Assembly (NCBI GenBank): GCA_964567595.1
Contig: CAZMNF010000010.1
Location: 1-54,014 of the forward strand
Direction: 5' to 3'
DNA length: 54,014 nucleotides
Origin: CAZMNF01 sp964567595
Lineage (GTDB): Bacteria > Bipolaricaulota > Bipolaricaulia > RBG-16-55-9
Shown: in pieces, positions 31,700-42,759 of the stretch
Numbering within the stretch: position 1 is the stretch's first letter
Layout of the letters: each line of letters opens with the position of its first letter
The notes under the pieces: model-generated
What the model was told of the DNA's origin: nothing
Database searches by the model: none
Seen by the model: the letters and a program-made list of their open reading frames with translations, nothing else
Made by a program: the position numbers and the translations under genes

Positions 31700-34462
31700 A
31701 TGACTGACTCGTTAGAGCGAATCGCTCGATCCAATCCGACTTACGTCGAAGAGCTTTACCAACAGTTCCGGCAGGATCCCACCAGCGTGCCGGAGGCGTG
31801 GGCGCTCGTCTTCAAGGGCTACGAGTTCGGCCTGGAGGCGTCAGCCCCGACGACCGGTTCGGATACGGATGGCAACCCACCGGGCGTGCTTGACCTCGTG
31901 CACTCGTATCGCGAGTTCGGGCACCTGATCGCCGATATCGATCCGCTCGGGCGTCGCTCGCGCGAGCATCCGCTGTTGCGACTCGAGGAGTTCGGGCTTC
32001 GCGAGGACGACTTGGAGCGAGAGGTCACCAGTCCCTTCTACGGCCTGGAAGTCGCCGCGCTGGGCGAGGTCTACGACGCGCTGCAGAAGACCTACTGCCG
32101 GTCGCTCGGCGTGGAGTTCATGCACATCGGCGACCCCGAGCGCCGCGAATGGCTCCTGGAGCACATGGAGCCGACGTACAACCACCCCCATCGTTCGGAC
32201 GGGCAGCGGAAGTGGCTCCTGCGCCAGCTCGTGGAAGCCCACGGGCTTGAACGGTTCCTGCATGCCCACTACCGCGGCGCCAAGCGCTTCTCCAGCGAGG
32301 GCGGCGAGGCCCTTATTCCCCTGCTGAATTCACTCGTGGAGCGCGCCGGCTCACAGGGCGTCCAGGAGGCGGTCATGGGCATGCCCCACCGGGGCCGCCT
32401 CACGGTCCTGGCCCATGTGCTGCACAAGCCGAAGGAAGTCATTCTGGCCGAGTTCGAGGGCCTCCAGGAGAACGAGGACGTCAAGTACCACATGGGCTAC
32501 TCGCGGGACTACACGACGGACAGCGGCCACCAGATGCACCTGACCCTGACCCACAACCCGAGCCATCTGGAGGCCGTCGATCCCGTCGTGCTTGGCCAGG
32601 TTCGCGCCAAGCAGCGCATGCGCGAGGACGGAACGCACGCCGAAGTGATGCCGATCTTGATGCACGGCGATGCGTCGTTTTCCGCGCAGGGGATCGTCTA
32701 CGAGACGCTCCAGCTCTCCGCGCTGGACGGGTTCACGACCGGGGGCACCGTCCACGTGCTCATCAACAACCAGCTCGGCTTCACCACGCGTCCCGAGGAC
32801 GCGCGATCCACTCGCTACGCAAGCGACATTGCCAAAATGGTCGGCGCGCCGGTGTTCCACGTCAACGCCGACGACCCCGAAGCCGTCATCTGGGCCGCTG
32901 AGCTGGCGCTCGACTACCGCCAACGTTTTGGCAGCGACGTCGTCATCGACTTCGTCTGCTATCGCCAATACGGCCACAACGAGCTGGATGACCCGGCATT
33001 CACGCAACCGGCGATGTACAACTTGATCAGCAATCATCCCAACGTGACTGACATCTACGGCGAGCGATTGCAGAGCGAGGGCATCATCGGCGACGGCGAG
33101 CTGCAACGGATGCGCGACGAGGTTCGGGCTGATCTCGATGAGGCCCTCGAGTGCGCCAAGGACGAAGCGTGTGTGGAGACCAAGGACGTTCCCTTCCGTC
33201 GCTTTTGGGAGGAATTCGGCCCAGCGGGCGACGACTGGAGCGCCCGCACCCGCGTGGATGCCGACACCCTGACCTGGATCGCCGACCGGCTCCCCGAGTT
33301 CCCCGAGGATTTCACCCCCCATCGGCGCATCCCGAAGATGTTCAATCAGATACGGGACCTCGTTCACGATGGCAACAATCTCCATTGGGCCATCGGCGAG
33401 ACGCTGGCCTACGGGAGCCTGCTTTTGGAGAACTTTCCCATCCGGCTATGCGGCCAGGACAGCGAGCGGGGGACGTTCTCCCACCGACACGCCGTCCTCT
33501 ACGACGCGGAGAACGCCAACCGCTACGTGCCGCTCAACCACTTGGATGGAACGCAAGCCCAGTTCGAAGTCGTCAACAGCCCCTTGAGCGAGCTGGGCGT
33601 GCTCGGGTTCGAGTACGGCATGGCCAGCGCCGATCCCTATCGACTCGTTATTTGGGAGGCCCAGTACGGCGACTTCGCCAATGGGGCCCAAGTCGTTATC
33701 GACCAGTTCGTCACCAGCGGGGAAGCCAAGTGGAGCCGCCAGAACGGCCTCGTCATGCTGTTGCCGCACGGCTACGAGGGCCAGGGTCCGGAGCATTCCA
33801 GCGCCCGATTGGAACGATTCCTCCAACTAGCGGGCCAGAACAACATCCAGGTCGCTCACCCGACGACCCCAGCCCAGATGTTCCATCTGCTCCGGCGCCA
33901 GATGCATCGCGACTTCCGCAAGCCCCTGATCGTCATGACGCCGAAGAGCCTGCTGCGGCACAAGCGGGCTGTGTCATCGTTGGACGACTTCTCGGAACGG
34001 GATTTCCAGTCGGTCATTTCGGAGGACTTCGCGTCCGATCCCGAGCGGGTCATCCTGTGCTCCGGCAAGATTTATTACACCCTGCTGGAAGCCCGTGAAG
34101 CGCGAGAACTCGACGATCGGGTTGCGTTGGTGCGGGTGGAGCAGCTGTATCCGTTCCCCGACAGCGAGCTTCGGGCCGCGCTCGAGCGATACTCGGAGAA
34201 TGTGGATCTCGTCTGGGCGCAAGAGGAACCGCAGAATCAGGGCGCCTGGCGCTACATGCAGACTCGACTCCCGCTCGTGCTCGGCGACGATCGGCCCGTC
34301 CGCTACGTTGGGCGCCCGGAGGCAGCCAGCCCCGCAACCGGCAACTTCAAGACCCACAAGCACGAAGAGGAGCGCCTCATCGACGAGGCGCTCGCCGACC
34401 TCGGATCGTCACCAGAGGAACCGACCGACGCAGCCTCCACGAAGGCTGGCCAGAGCACGTAA
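31700..34462 (+). CDS. sucA: 2-oxoglutarate dehydrogenase E1 component
   Basis: Thiamine-diphosphate E1 that decarboxylates 2-oxoglutarate and passes the succinyl group to the lipoyl arm of SucB. 920 residues, normal length. It begins with the family N-terminus (I-A-R-S-N-P-T-Y-V-E-E-L-Y), has M-G-M-P-H-R-G-R-L and the Asn-rich H-V-L-I-N-N-Q-L-G-F-T-T ThDP region, and the transketolase-like pyrimidine domain with G-Q-D-S-E-R-G-T-F-S-H-R-H. I prefer the second ATG (31700), 6 nt from GGGGG, over 31694. First gene of a three-gene operon. Confidence 0.95.
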   Translation: MTDSLERIARSNPTYVEELYQQFRQDPTSVPEAWALVFKGYEFGLEASAPTTGSDTDGNPPGVLDLVHSYREFGHLIADIDPLGRRSREHPLLRLEEFGLREDDLEREVTSPFYGLEVAALGEVYDALQKTYCRSLGVEFMHIGDPERREWLLEHMEPTYNHPHRSDGQRKWLLRQLVEAHGLERFLHAHYRGAKRFSSEGGEALIPLLNSLVERAGSQGVQEAVMGMPHRGRLTVLAHVLHKPKEVILAEFEGLQENEDVKYHMGYSRDYTTDSGHQMHLTLTHNPSHLEAVDPVVLGQVRAKQRMREDGTHAEVMPILMHGDASFSAQGIVYETLQLSALDGFTTGGTVHVLINNQLGFTTRPEDARSTRYASDIAKMVGAPVFHVNADDPEAVIWAAELALDYRQRFGSDVVIDFVCYRQYGHNELDDPAFTQPAMYNLISNHPNVTDIYGERLQSEGIIGDGELQRMRDEVRADLDEALECAKDEACVETKDVPFRRFWEEFGPAGDDWSARTRVDADTLTWIADRLPEFPEDFTPHRRIPKMFNQIRDLVHDGNNLHWAIGETLAYGSLLLENFPIRLCGQDSERGTFSHRHAVLYDAENANRYVPLNHLDGTQAQFEVVNSPLSELGVLGFEYGMASADPYRLVIWEAQYGDFANGAQVVIDQFVTSGEAKWSRQNGLVMLLPHGYEGQGPEHSSARLERFLQLAGQNNIQVAHPTTPAQMFHLLRRQMHRDFRKPLIVMTPKSLLRHKRAVSSLDDFSERDFQSVISEDFASDPERVILCSGKIYYTLLEAREARELDDRVALVRVEQLYPFPDSELRAALERYSENVDLVWAQEEPQNQGAWRYMQTRLPLVLGDDRPVRYVGRPEAASPATGNFKTHKHEEERLIDEALADLGSSPEEPTDAASTKAGQST

Positions 34463-34491
34463 CGGCCATCGCGGATCGATGAGGAGCGATC

Positions 34492-35802
34492 ATGGCAGAG
34501 ACGGTTGAGATCACGATTCCCGACCTGGGCGAATCCGTCAGCGAGGGAACCATCGCCAACTGGCTCAAAGACGACGGCGACGTCGTCCAGGCCGACGAAG
34601 CGTTGTTAGAGCTCGAAACGGACAAGGCCGTCATGGAGATTCCGGCGGAAGCCGGGGGGCGCCTGGAGATCGCCGTCGAGGAAGGCGAATCGGTTGCCGT
34701 TGGCGACGTCGTTGCCAAGCTCCATCCGGGCGAAGCCGCCGATGCGCCTAGCGATGAACCCGCCTCGGCTGACGGCCAAACAGAAGCGACGGCCGAATCC
34801 GCGGACGAGCAATCCAGCGCACCAGCACAAGCCGCCGCGCCCATGGAATCCGCCGACGAGGCGACCTCCGAACAGCCGTCGATGAGCCCCGCGGTCCGCA
34901 AGCTGATTGAGGAACACGACCTCGACGCGTCCGAGATCGAAGGCACGGGCAAGGGCGGCCGGCTCACCAAGGCCGACGTGCTCGATCACCTCGAGTCGAC
35001 GGACGGCCAGTCGACCGAGGAGGCGGCGGGAGCGACACAAGCTCCCGAGCGCGAGCCGGAGCCGACGACTTCGACGCCGACACCCCCGGAGGCGAGCGAG
35101 GACGAGGAGACCCGGCGCGAGCCGATGAGCGGGCTGCGCCAGCGCGTCGCCGAGCGGCTCGTGCAGGCTCAGCAGGAGGCCGCCATCCTCACGACGTTCA
35201 ACGACGTCGACATGTCCCACATCATGGAGATGCGCAAGCAGTACCGCGACTCGTTTGAGGAGCGCTACGGCGTGCGGCTCGGCTTCATGTCGTTCTTCGC
35301 CAAGGCCTGCATTCTCGCGCTGGAAGAGGTCCCCGAACTGAACGCATCCGTGGATGGCACCGACATTGTCTACCACAAGCACGTCCACATGGGGATCGCC
35401 GTCTCGACGGATCGCGGATTGCTGGTGCCGATTATCAAATACGCCGACACACTGAAGTTCCACGAGCTCGAAGCCCAGATCGGGGAGCTGGCCCAGCGAG
35501 CCCGCGATAAGAAGATCACGCCGGATGAGCTGTCCGGCGGGACCTTCTCCATCACCAACGGCGGCGTCTTCGGATCGCTGATGGCGACGCCCTTACTGAA
35601 CCCACCCCAATCGGGCATCCTCGGCATGCACCGCATCGAGGAGCGCCCCGTCGCCGTGAACGGCCAAGTCGAGGTTCGGCCGATGATGTACATCGCGCTC
35701 TCCTACGATCATCGCATCGTCGACGGCCGCGAGTCCGTGACGTTCCTGCGGCGCGTCAAGGAATACATCGAAGATCCCCGACGGCTCGTCATCGAGGTTT
35801 AA
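34492..35802 (+). CDS. sucB: Dihydrolipoyl succinyltransferase E2
   Basis: 436-residue E2 core of the 2-oxoglutarate dehydrogenase complex. One lipoyl domain (1-78) carries the modified Lys45 in E-T-D-K-A. An acidic Ala/Ser/Glu-rich linker leads to the E3-binding domain (about 130-168), then a second linker and the acyltransferase domain with the catalytic D-H-R-I-V-D-G near the end. It follows sucA by 29 bp and precedes lpd by 6 bp. The lipoate ligase-like gene at 49.9 kb could supply the Lys45 cofactor. Confidence 0.95.
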   Translation: MAETVEITIPDLGESVSEGTIANWLKDDGDVVQADEALLELETDKAVMEIPAEAGGRLEIAVEEGESVAVGDVVAKLHPGEAADAPSDEPASADGQTEATAESADEQSSAPAQAAAPMESADEATSEQPSMSPAVRKLIEEHDLDASEIEGTGKGGRLTKADVLDHLESTDGQSTEEAAGATQAPEREPEPTTSTPTPPEASEDEETRREPMSGLRQRVAERLVQAQQEAAILTTFNDVDMSHIMEMRKQYRDSFEERYGVRLGFMSFFAKACILALEEVPELNASVDGTDIVYHKHVHMGIAVSTDRGLLVPIIKYADTLKFHELEAQIGELAQRARDKKITPDELSGGTFSITNGGVFGSLMATPLLNPPQSGILGMHRIEERPVAVNGQVEVRPMMYIALSYDHRIVDGRESVTFLRRVKEYIEDPRRLVIEV

Positions 35803-35808
35803 CGATTC

Positions 35809-37215
35809 ATGGCTGAGAACCCACGTTACGATCTGGTCGTCATTGGCGCCGGCCCGGGCGGCTACGTGGCCGCCATCCGCGCCGCTCAGCTCGGGATGAG
35901 CGTGGCCTGCATCGAACAGGAGGCAGCGCTCGGCGGCACATGCTTGCGCGTCGGCTGTATCCCCTCCAAAGCCCTGCTCGACTCCAGCGAGTATTTCTCA
36001 CTGGCCCAGCACCAATTCGTCGATCACGGCATCAAGCTCGACGGGCTCGAGATCGACGTGCCGGCGATGATTCGGCGCAAGGACAAGGTCGTCAAGGGCT
36101 TAACCCAAGGGGTCGCGGGGCTGTTCAAAAAGCACAAGGTCGATCGCCTGACCGGCACGGCCCGCTTGACGGGGCCCCATACCGTCGACATCGACGGCGA
36201 CGACGCGGGAACCGTCGAGGCGGATCACGTCCTCGTTGCCACGGGATCGTCCCCAGCTGACCTGGGCATTCTGCCCTTCGACGGCGATCGGGTCATCAGC
36301 TCCGCGGACGCCCTGGAGCTCGACGAGGTTCCGGAGCGGATGCTGGTGATCGGCGGCGGCTACATCGGCTTGGAGATGGGCTCGGTCTGGTCGAGGCTCG
36401 GCAGCGACGTGATCGTGGTGGAAATGCTGGACCAGATCCTGCCCGGCGTCGACCCCGACCTCACGGGGCCGCTGCACAAGGCGCTCAAGAAACAGGGGTT
36501 GGATATTCGACTCGGCACCCGAGCCAGCGACGCCGCGGTCCACGACGAGGGCGTCGAGGTGACGTTGGAAACCGAGGATGGCGAATCTCAGTCCGAGACC
36601 GTCGACAAGGTGTTGGTCGCGGTCGGCCGTAGGCCACACACCGACGGGCTTGGGCTGGATGACGTTGGCGTCGACCTCGACGACAACGGCCACATCGTTG
36701 TCGACGCGCACTATCGGACCTCGGTGGAGGGCGTCCATGCGATCGGCGACGTCATCAACCGGGGCCCCATGCTGGCCCACGTGGCTCAAGAAGAGGGCAT
36801 CGCTTGCGCCGAGCGCATTGCCGGCCAAGCCGGCCACGTCAACTACGACGCCCTTCCCGCCGCCGTCTACACCAACCCCGAAATGGCCTGGGTCGGCAAG
36901 TTCGCGGCGGAGTGCGAGGACGAGGGCGTTGAGGTCAACACCGGAACATTTCCCTTCCAGGCCAACGGACGCGCCCAAGCGTTCGGCGAGTCGACCGGCC
37001 TCGTCAAGGTCGTCGCCGACGCCGAGACCGATCGAGTCCTCGGCGTCAGCGTACTCGGTCCGCGAGCGTCCGACATCATCTCCGAGTGCGTCGTGGCGAT
37101 GGAGTTCGGCGCCAGCGCCGAGGACATCGCCCGCACTTGCCACGCGCACCCTACGTTTCCTGAAGCCATCAAGGAAGCGGCCCTGGACGTCGACGGGCGC
37201 GTCATCCATATGTAG
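35809..37215 (+). CDS. lpd: Dihydrolipoyl dehydrogenase E3
   Basis: 468-residue FAD/NAD disulfide oxidoreductase that reoxidises dihydrolipoyl groups of SucB. The FAD motif G-A-G-P-G-G is at 13-18, redox cysteines Cys45 and Cys50 (G-G-T-C-L-R-V-G-C-I-P-S-K), NAD motif G-G-G-Y-I-G, second FAD contact I-G-D-V-I, and the catalytic His-Glu pair in H-A-H-P-T-F-P-E at the C-terminus. Last gene of sucA-sucB-lpd. The convergent thioesterase gene ends 43 bp further, with no strong terminator seen between. Confidence 0.96.
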   Translation: MAENPRYDLVVIGAGPGGYVAAIRAAQLGMSVACIEQEAALGGTCLRVGCIPSKALLDSSEYFSLAQHQFVDHGIKLDGLEIDVPAMIRRKDKVVKGLTQGVAGLFKKHKVDRLTGTARLTGPHTVDIDGDDAGTVEADHVLVATGSSPADLGILPFDGDRVISSADALELDEVPERMLVIGGGYIGLEMGSVWSRLGSDVIVVEMLDQILPGVDPDLTGPLHKALKKQGLDIRLGTRASDAAVHDEGVEVTLETEDGESQSETVDKVLVAVGRRPHTDGLGLDDVGVDLDDNGHIVVDAHYRTSVEGVHAIGDVINRGPMLAHVAQEEGIACAERIAGQAGHVNYDALPAAVYTNPEMAWVGKFAAECEDEGVEVNTGTFPFQANGRAQAFGESTGLVKVVADAETDRVLGVSVLGPRASDIISECVVAMEFGASAEDIARTCHAHPTFPEAIKEAALDVDGRVIHM

Positions 37216-37258
37216 GGCGTGCGAGTTCCGATTTCAGCGAGTGGGATTGACGCGCGCC

Positions 37259-37669
37259 TTACGGGGATTCCAGTGCCCGTCGCAACGCATCGGGTAACGG
37301 GCATGCCGCTTCGCTCGCGAGGTCAACGGCGCACCACGTCACGCGCCCGTCTCCCGCCAACGCCCCGTCCCCCCTTCTCACATCGAAGCGGAGCGTCGCC
37401 GATGAGCGTCCGACCCGCTCGACGCCGACATGGATCTCGACGGCATCGTCGTAGGTCAGCGCAGCCCGATAGTTGGCCTCGACGTGGACGCGCGGGAGGT
37501 TGACCCGCTCGTCCATAAGATCGTTCAGCGTCAGCCCGTGCGAGCGGAGAAATTCCTGCTCGGCGTACTCGAACCACCGGAACATCGCCGTGAAGTGGAT
37601 CCGGCCCGAGGCGTCGGTGTCGGCCCAGCGGACGCGATCGCGGTGGCGAAAGACGGGGTCGGGTTCCAT
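37259..37669 (-). CDS. Hot-dog fold acyl-CoA thioesterase (4HBT family)
   Basis: 136 residues with the 4-hydroxybenzoyl-CoA thioesterase pattern R-V-R-W-A-D-T-D-A-S-G-R-I-H-F, where the Asp is catalytic, and F-E-Y-A-E-Q-E-F-L-R. Members hydrolyse short or aromatic acyl-CoAs; the substrate here is unknown. I took the ATG at 37669; TTG at 37675 is in frame, and neither has a ribosome site. The gene starts about 14 bp after the ureohydrolase stop, so translation probably continues from that gene. Confidence 0.85.
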   Translation of the reverse strand: MEPDPVFRHRDRVRWADTDASGRIHFTAMFRWFEYAEQEFLRSHGLTLNDLMDERVNLPRVHVEANYRAALTYDDAVEIHVGVERVGRSSATLRFDVRRGDGALAGDGRVTWCAVDLASEAACPLPDALRRALESP

Positions 37670-37683
37670 GGGCAACGTCGCCG

Positions 37684-38538
37684 TTAAGCTGCTCCGTGAT
37701 GCTGAGCCATGTTGCCGAGCGCCTCCAAAACGAGCCGAGCCGCCGCGACGCTTGTGACGTTCGCGCGATCCAACAGCGGGTTGACCTCCACGAGATCCAT
37801 GCCCACGACGTTCGCATCCAGGCTCTGGATGAGGCTGATCAAGGCTCGCGAGCTGAGGCCACCCGGCACCGGATTCCCCACCCCCGGCGCGAACGCCGGA
37901 TCGAGCACGTCGATATCCAGGCTGAGATAGACCGGCTTCGGCGTCTTGTAGACGAATCCCTCCATCTCCCCCATGGGCAGCGTCTGGATTCCGTGTTTCT
38001 CGGCCGTCTCGAGCTGATCCGGCGTCCAGGCGCGCACGCCTGCTTGGGTAATCCGATCGCCCGCCATGCCGTCCATGTCGAGAATCCGAGCGACCACGCA
38101 GGCGTGCGAAAACGGGTCGCCTTCAAACTCGGCATAGAGATCGGGATGAGCGTCCAGATAGAGCATCCGGACGTCGGGATAGCGGCCCAATGCCGCGTTG
38201 AAGCTGGGCACCGTGACGCTGTGATCCCCGCCCAGCACGATGGGCACCGTGCCCTCATCCATGGCGCGGCCCACGGTCGACCCAATCTGGGGACGGGTCG
38301 AGTCGGCATCGCGCGACAGCGAGAGATCGCCCTGATCGACGGCGTCCAGACGGGCCAGATCCGTGCCGCGCTCGGTGCAGGGATTGAGCGACGCCGCCAT
38401 CCCGCGGATCGCTTCCGGCCCGAGGTGCGCGCCGGCGCGGAACGAGCTTGCGCGATCCTCGGGGATCCCGATGAGCGCGTACGCGCCCGGCTCTTTGGTC
38501 GATGGGCCGAAGACGCCATTGAACGAAGCGGAGGCCAT
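37684..38538 (-). CDS. Ureohydrolase (agmatinase/arginase family)
   Basis: 284-residue dimanganese ureohydrolase. The metal ligands are all visible: G-G-D-H-S, D-A-H-P-D-L-Y and S-L-D-I-D-V-L-D-P, with the family G-G-L segment after. It splits a guanidino compound to urea plus an amine; agmatine is the most likely substrate for this sequence type, but arginine or formiminoglutamate cannot be excluded. The ATG at 38538 is chosen because a full promoter ends 9 nt upstream; the in-frame upstream ATG at 38574 would lie within the -35 box. Confidence 0.87.
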   Translation of the reverse strand: MASASFNGVFGPSTKEPGAYALIGIPEDRASSFRAGAHLGPEAIRGMAASLNPCTERGTDLARLDAVDQGDLSLSRDADSTRPQIGSTVGRAMDEGTVPIVLGGDHSVTVPSFNAALGRYPDVRMLYLDAHPDLYAEFEGDPFSHACVVARILDMDGMAGDRITQAGVRAWTPDQLETAEKHGIQTLPMGEMEGFVYKTPKPVYLSLDIDVLDPAFAPGVGNPVPGGLSSRALISLIQSLDANVVGMDLVEVNPLLDRANVTSVAAARLVLEALGNMAQHHGAA

Positions 38539-38547
38539 GATGCGGCA

Positions 38548-38576
38548 ACGATACTCGCTAAGGGGGGCGATCACAA
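38548..38576 (-). promoter_or_regulatory. Promoter of the ureohydrolase gene, predicted leaderless
   Basis: TTGTGA (38571-38576), a 17-nt spacer and TATCGT (38548-38553), with 9 nt to the ATG at 38538. No ribosome site fits in the remaining leader of about 3 nt. Its -35 box is 9 bp from that of the divergent MBL promoter. Confidence 0.6.
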
Positions 38577-38585
38577 GCGATGGAT

Positions 38586-38614
38586 TTGAGAAGGGCTGGC
38601 AAGTGTGCTAACAA
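38586..38614 (+). promoter_or_regulatory. Promoter of the MBL-hydrolase gene, predicted leaderless
   Basis: TTGAGA (38586-38591), a 17-nt spacer and TAACAA (38609-38614), with 8 nt to the ATG at 38623. A start at the upstream GTG (38605) is impossible from this promoter because it lies in the spacer. Confidence 0.55.
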
Positions 38615-38622
38615 TAATGGCC

Positions 38623-39357
38623 ATGGAACTGACCACCCTGGGCACCGGCGGCGCGCTTTCGCCGTCGGGCCGGGCCCAGAGCGGCCATCTCGTTGAGGAC
38701 AACAATCGTGCGTTGCTCGTTGACTGCGGCAGCGGCATTCTGATGCGCCTCGATGAAGCGAACGTCGACATCGGCAAGCTGGACACGGTCTTGCTGACGC
38801 ACTGCCATCTCGATCACATGAGCGATTTGCTTCCGTTGATCACGGCGCGATGGCTGTCAGGCTGTCCCAACACGACAATCTACGGCCCCCCTGACACCGA
38901 GGACGTGATCCGGCAAGTCCTGAAACACTACGACTACGTCGACAAGAACGTCTCGTTGGCAATCGTCGAGGTCGAAGGGGACGAATCGTTCCACACCAAC
39001 GGATTCAAGGTCGACACGCTCCAGACCGAACACGGCATTCCGTCGCGGGCCTACAAGGTCAACGAGCGCCTGGCCATCTCCGGCGACACCGAGCCCATCC
39101 CAGAGATGTCGACGTTCAGCCAACACTGCGATCTTCTGGTCCACGAGTGCTCGTTCCCCGACGGTCACGACCCCGGCCACCATACGACGCCGGCCGATCT
39201 CGGATCGTTGCTGTCAGGCAGCGACGTCGAGCGCGTCGTGCTGACGCACTTCTATCCCTCGGTCATCGGCAACGAGGCCGAGATGACCGCGTCTATCCAG
39301 GCCTTCTATCGGGGCGAGGTCGAGCTCGCCAACGACCTCCATTGCTGGTCCATCTAA
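38623..39357 (+). CDS. Metallo-beta-lactamase fold hydrolase (RNase Z-like group)
   Basis: 244 residues. The zinc-binding motif T-H-C-H-L-D-H has His60, His62, Asp64 and His65; later ligands are plausible in S-G-D-T and T-H-F-Y-P. The N-terminus (L-T-T-L-G-T-G-G-A) is that of RNase Z and arylsulfatase-like MBL proteins, but the sequence lacks a long exosite arm, so tRNA processing is not assured. It was assigned the ATG at 38623, 8 nt after the -10 box. Followed after 26 bp by an exported esterase. Confidence 0.82.
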   Translation: MELTTLGTGGALSPSGRAQSGHLVEDNNRALLVDCGSGILMRLDEANVDIGKLDTVLLTHCHLDHMSDLLPLITARWLSGCPNTTIYGPPDTEDVIRQVLKHYDYVDKNVSLAIVEVEGDESFHTNGFKVDTLQTEHGIPSRAYKVNERLAISGDTEPIPEMSTFSQHCDLLVHECSFPDGHDPGHHTTPADLGSLLSGSDVERVVLTHFYPSVIGNEAEMTASIQAFYRGEVELANDLHCWSI

Positions 39358-39383
39358 GCCCGGCGGACTCAAGGAGCCGAACG

Positions 39384-40283
39384 ATGCTTCAACGCATGAT
39401 GCGCTGGGGACTGCTAAGCCTGCTCGGATTCCTGACGTCGCTATCCTTGGCATCGTCGACGCTAGCCCAGTCGGAGCCGACCTACCGTGTCGCCGTTGAG
39501 ACCGATGTCACTTACCATCGAGGGGCCGACTTCAATCCTCGGCGCCACGCGCTCGACGTGTATCAACCTGCCGGCTTGAACGACGCGCCCGTATTGATCT
39601 TCGTCCACGGCGGCGGCTGGTCAACGGGCAACAAGGGGATCTTCAGCTACATCGGACGGACGTTTGCCGAACGGGGCTATGTCACGGTGGTCCCCAACTA
39701 CCGCCTCAGCCCGGCCGTGCAGCACCCGGCTCACGTGCGCGACGTCGCCCGGGCTTACGCCTGGACGGTCGCCAACATCGCCCAATTCGGGGGCGATCCC
39801 ACGCGCATTGTGCTGTCCGGCCACTCCGCCGGCGGCCATCTCGTCTCGCTCCTGACGGTCAACGACCGCTATCTCGCCGAACACGACCTCGACGGGAGCG
39901 CGATTCAGGGCGTCATCGGCGTCAGCGGGGTCTATGACGTCACCTCGATCCCGCCGGGCATCCTGTCCAGCCCCGTCTTCACCTCGAGCGACGAAGCTCG
40001 GCGCGACGCCTCGCCCATCTTCCACGTCAACGAAGGGGAACCGCCGTTCCGCTTGATGTACGCCCGGTTCGACCTTCCCACGTTGGACCGCCAAGCTCAG
40101 GAGTTCCACAATCGCCTGAGGTCCCAGGGGGTGGCCTCCGAGATCAGCGAGATCGGGGGACGGACGCACGCGACGATCGTCCTGCAGATCGGCAACCCCG
40201 GGGATCCGACCACTGCCGAGATGTTGGCGTTTCTCGAGGCGCAAACGCGCGAACCGGAAGCTATGGGGAGGGAGGCCGAATGA
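39384..40283 (+). CDS. Exported alpha/beta hydrolase (carboxylesterase-like)
   Basis: 299 residues with a signal peptide (cleavage near L-A-Q, about residue 29). The oxyanion motif H-G-G-G-W is at 75-79, nucleophile Ser148 in G-H-S-A-G-G, and a C-terminal His in R-T-H-A-T. The pattern matches BD-FAE/HSL-like esterases; substrate unknown. AAGGAG precedes the ATG by 7 nt. The stop overlaps the start of the CMD gene by ATGA. Confidence 0.85.
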   Translation: MLQRMMRWGLLSLLGFLTSLSLASSTLAQSEPTYRVAVETDVTYHRGADFNPRRHALDVYQPAGLNDAPVLIFVHGGGWSTGNKGIFSYIGRTFAERGYVTVVPNYRLSPAVQHPAHVRDVARAYAWTVANIAQFGGDPTRIVLSGHSAGGHLVSLLTVNDRYLAEHDLDGSAIQGVIGVSGVYDVTSIPPGILSSPVFTSSDEARRDASPIFHVNEGEPPFRLMYARFDLPTLDRQAQEFHNRLRSQGVASEISEIGGRTHATIVLQIGNPGDPTTAEMLAFLEAQTREPEAMGREAE

Positions 40284-40639
40284 GCCAGCAGCGCATCGAC
40301 CTAGAGGACTTTGACGCTTTCCGTGACCGAATGCACGAGCGGATCCAGACCGAGGGCAACCTGCAGATCAACCGCTTTTTCAGCCTTGACAACCAAGCCT
40401 ATCGCGAGGGCGCGCTTGACGTGAAGACGAAGGAGCTATTGGGACTGGTCTCGTCGATGGTGCTGCGCTGCGACGACTGCATCACGTTCCACCTCATGAA
40501 CGCGCTGGAGGAAGGCGCCAATAACGAGGAGCTGTTCGAGACGTTCAACGTTGCCCTGGTCATCGGCGGATCGATCGTCATCCCGCACTTGCGGCGAGCC
40601 GTCGACACGCTCGATCGGCTCCAGGAAGAGCAAGCGTAG
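40280..40639 (+). CDS. Carboxymuconolactone decarboxylase (AhpD-like) family protein
   Basis: 119 residues, all-alpha. The family redox motif is present: Cys64-x2-Cys67 with His71 (R-C-D-D-C-I-T-F-H), as in AhpD-like thiol peroxidase partners rather than true decarboxylases, which lack the cysteines. Its 4-bp overlap with the esterase gene shows coupled translation. It ends 9 bp from the convergent mutase small-subunit gene. Role inferred: peroxide or thiol redox chemistry. Confidence 0.85.
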   Translation: MSQQRIDLEDFDAFRDRMHERIQTEGNLQINRFFSLDNQAYREGALDVKTKELLGLVSSMVLRCDDCITFHLMNALEEGANNEELFETFNVALVIGGSIVIPHLRRAVDTLDRLQEEQA

Positions 40640-40648
40640 CTCGATCAC

Positions 40649-41056
40649 CTAGGGCTGGGCGTTTTCCTTGATGAACTCGATGATCTCGTCCGTGGACACG
40701 CCGGGCCCGAACAGCGCCTGGACGCCGATCTCCTTCAGCTTGGCCTCGTCCTCTTCGGGTACGATGCCGCCGCCCAACAGCACCACGTCGTCCATGCCGT
40801 ACTGCTCCATCTGCTCGACGATGCGCGGGAAGAGCGTCATGTGCGCGCCCGACAGGATCGACACCCCGATGACGTCGACGTCCTCCTGAAGGGCCGCTTG
40901 GACGACCTGTTCGGGCGTGTTGTGCAATCCGGTGTAGATGACCTCCATGCCGGCGTCACGCAACGCGCGCGCCACGACCTTGACGCCTCGGTCGTGGCCG
41001 TCGAGGCCGGCTTTGGCCATGAGGACGCGAATCTTGCTCGTTGCCGTCTGGGCCAT
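40649..41056 (-). CDS. mcmB: Methylmalonyl-CoA mutase, B12-binding small subunit
   Basis: 135 residues forming the cobalamin-binding Rossmann domain. The base-off B12 motif D-x-H-x2-G is at Asp19, His21 and Gly24 (L-D-G-H-D-R-G), followed by the conserved S-I-L-S-G-A-H and G-G-G-I-V-P. With the large subunit it interconverts methylmalonyl-CoA and succinyl-CoA. It follows the large-subunit gene with almost no gap. No epimerase or MeaB GTPase gene lies in the window. Confidence 0.93.
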   Translation of the reverse strand: MAQTATSKIRVLMAKAGLDGHDRGVKVVARALRDAGMEVIYTGLHNTPEQVVQAALQEDVDVIGVSILSGAHMTLFPRIVEQMEQYGMDDVVLLGGGIVPEEDEAKLKEIGVQALFGPGVSTDEIIEFIKENAQP

Positions 41057-41057
41057 G

Positions 41058-42734
<1,677 letters not shown>

Positions 42735-42759
42735 CGGGCATCCCTCCTCTGGTGGCGCG

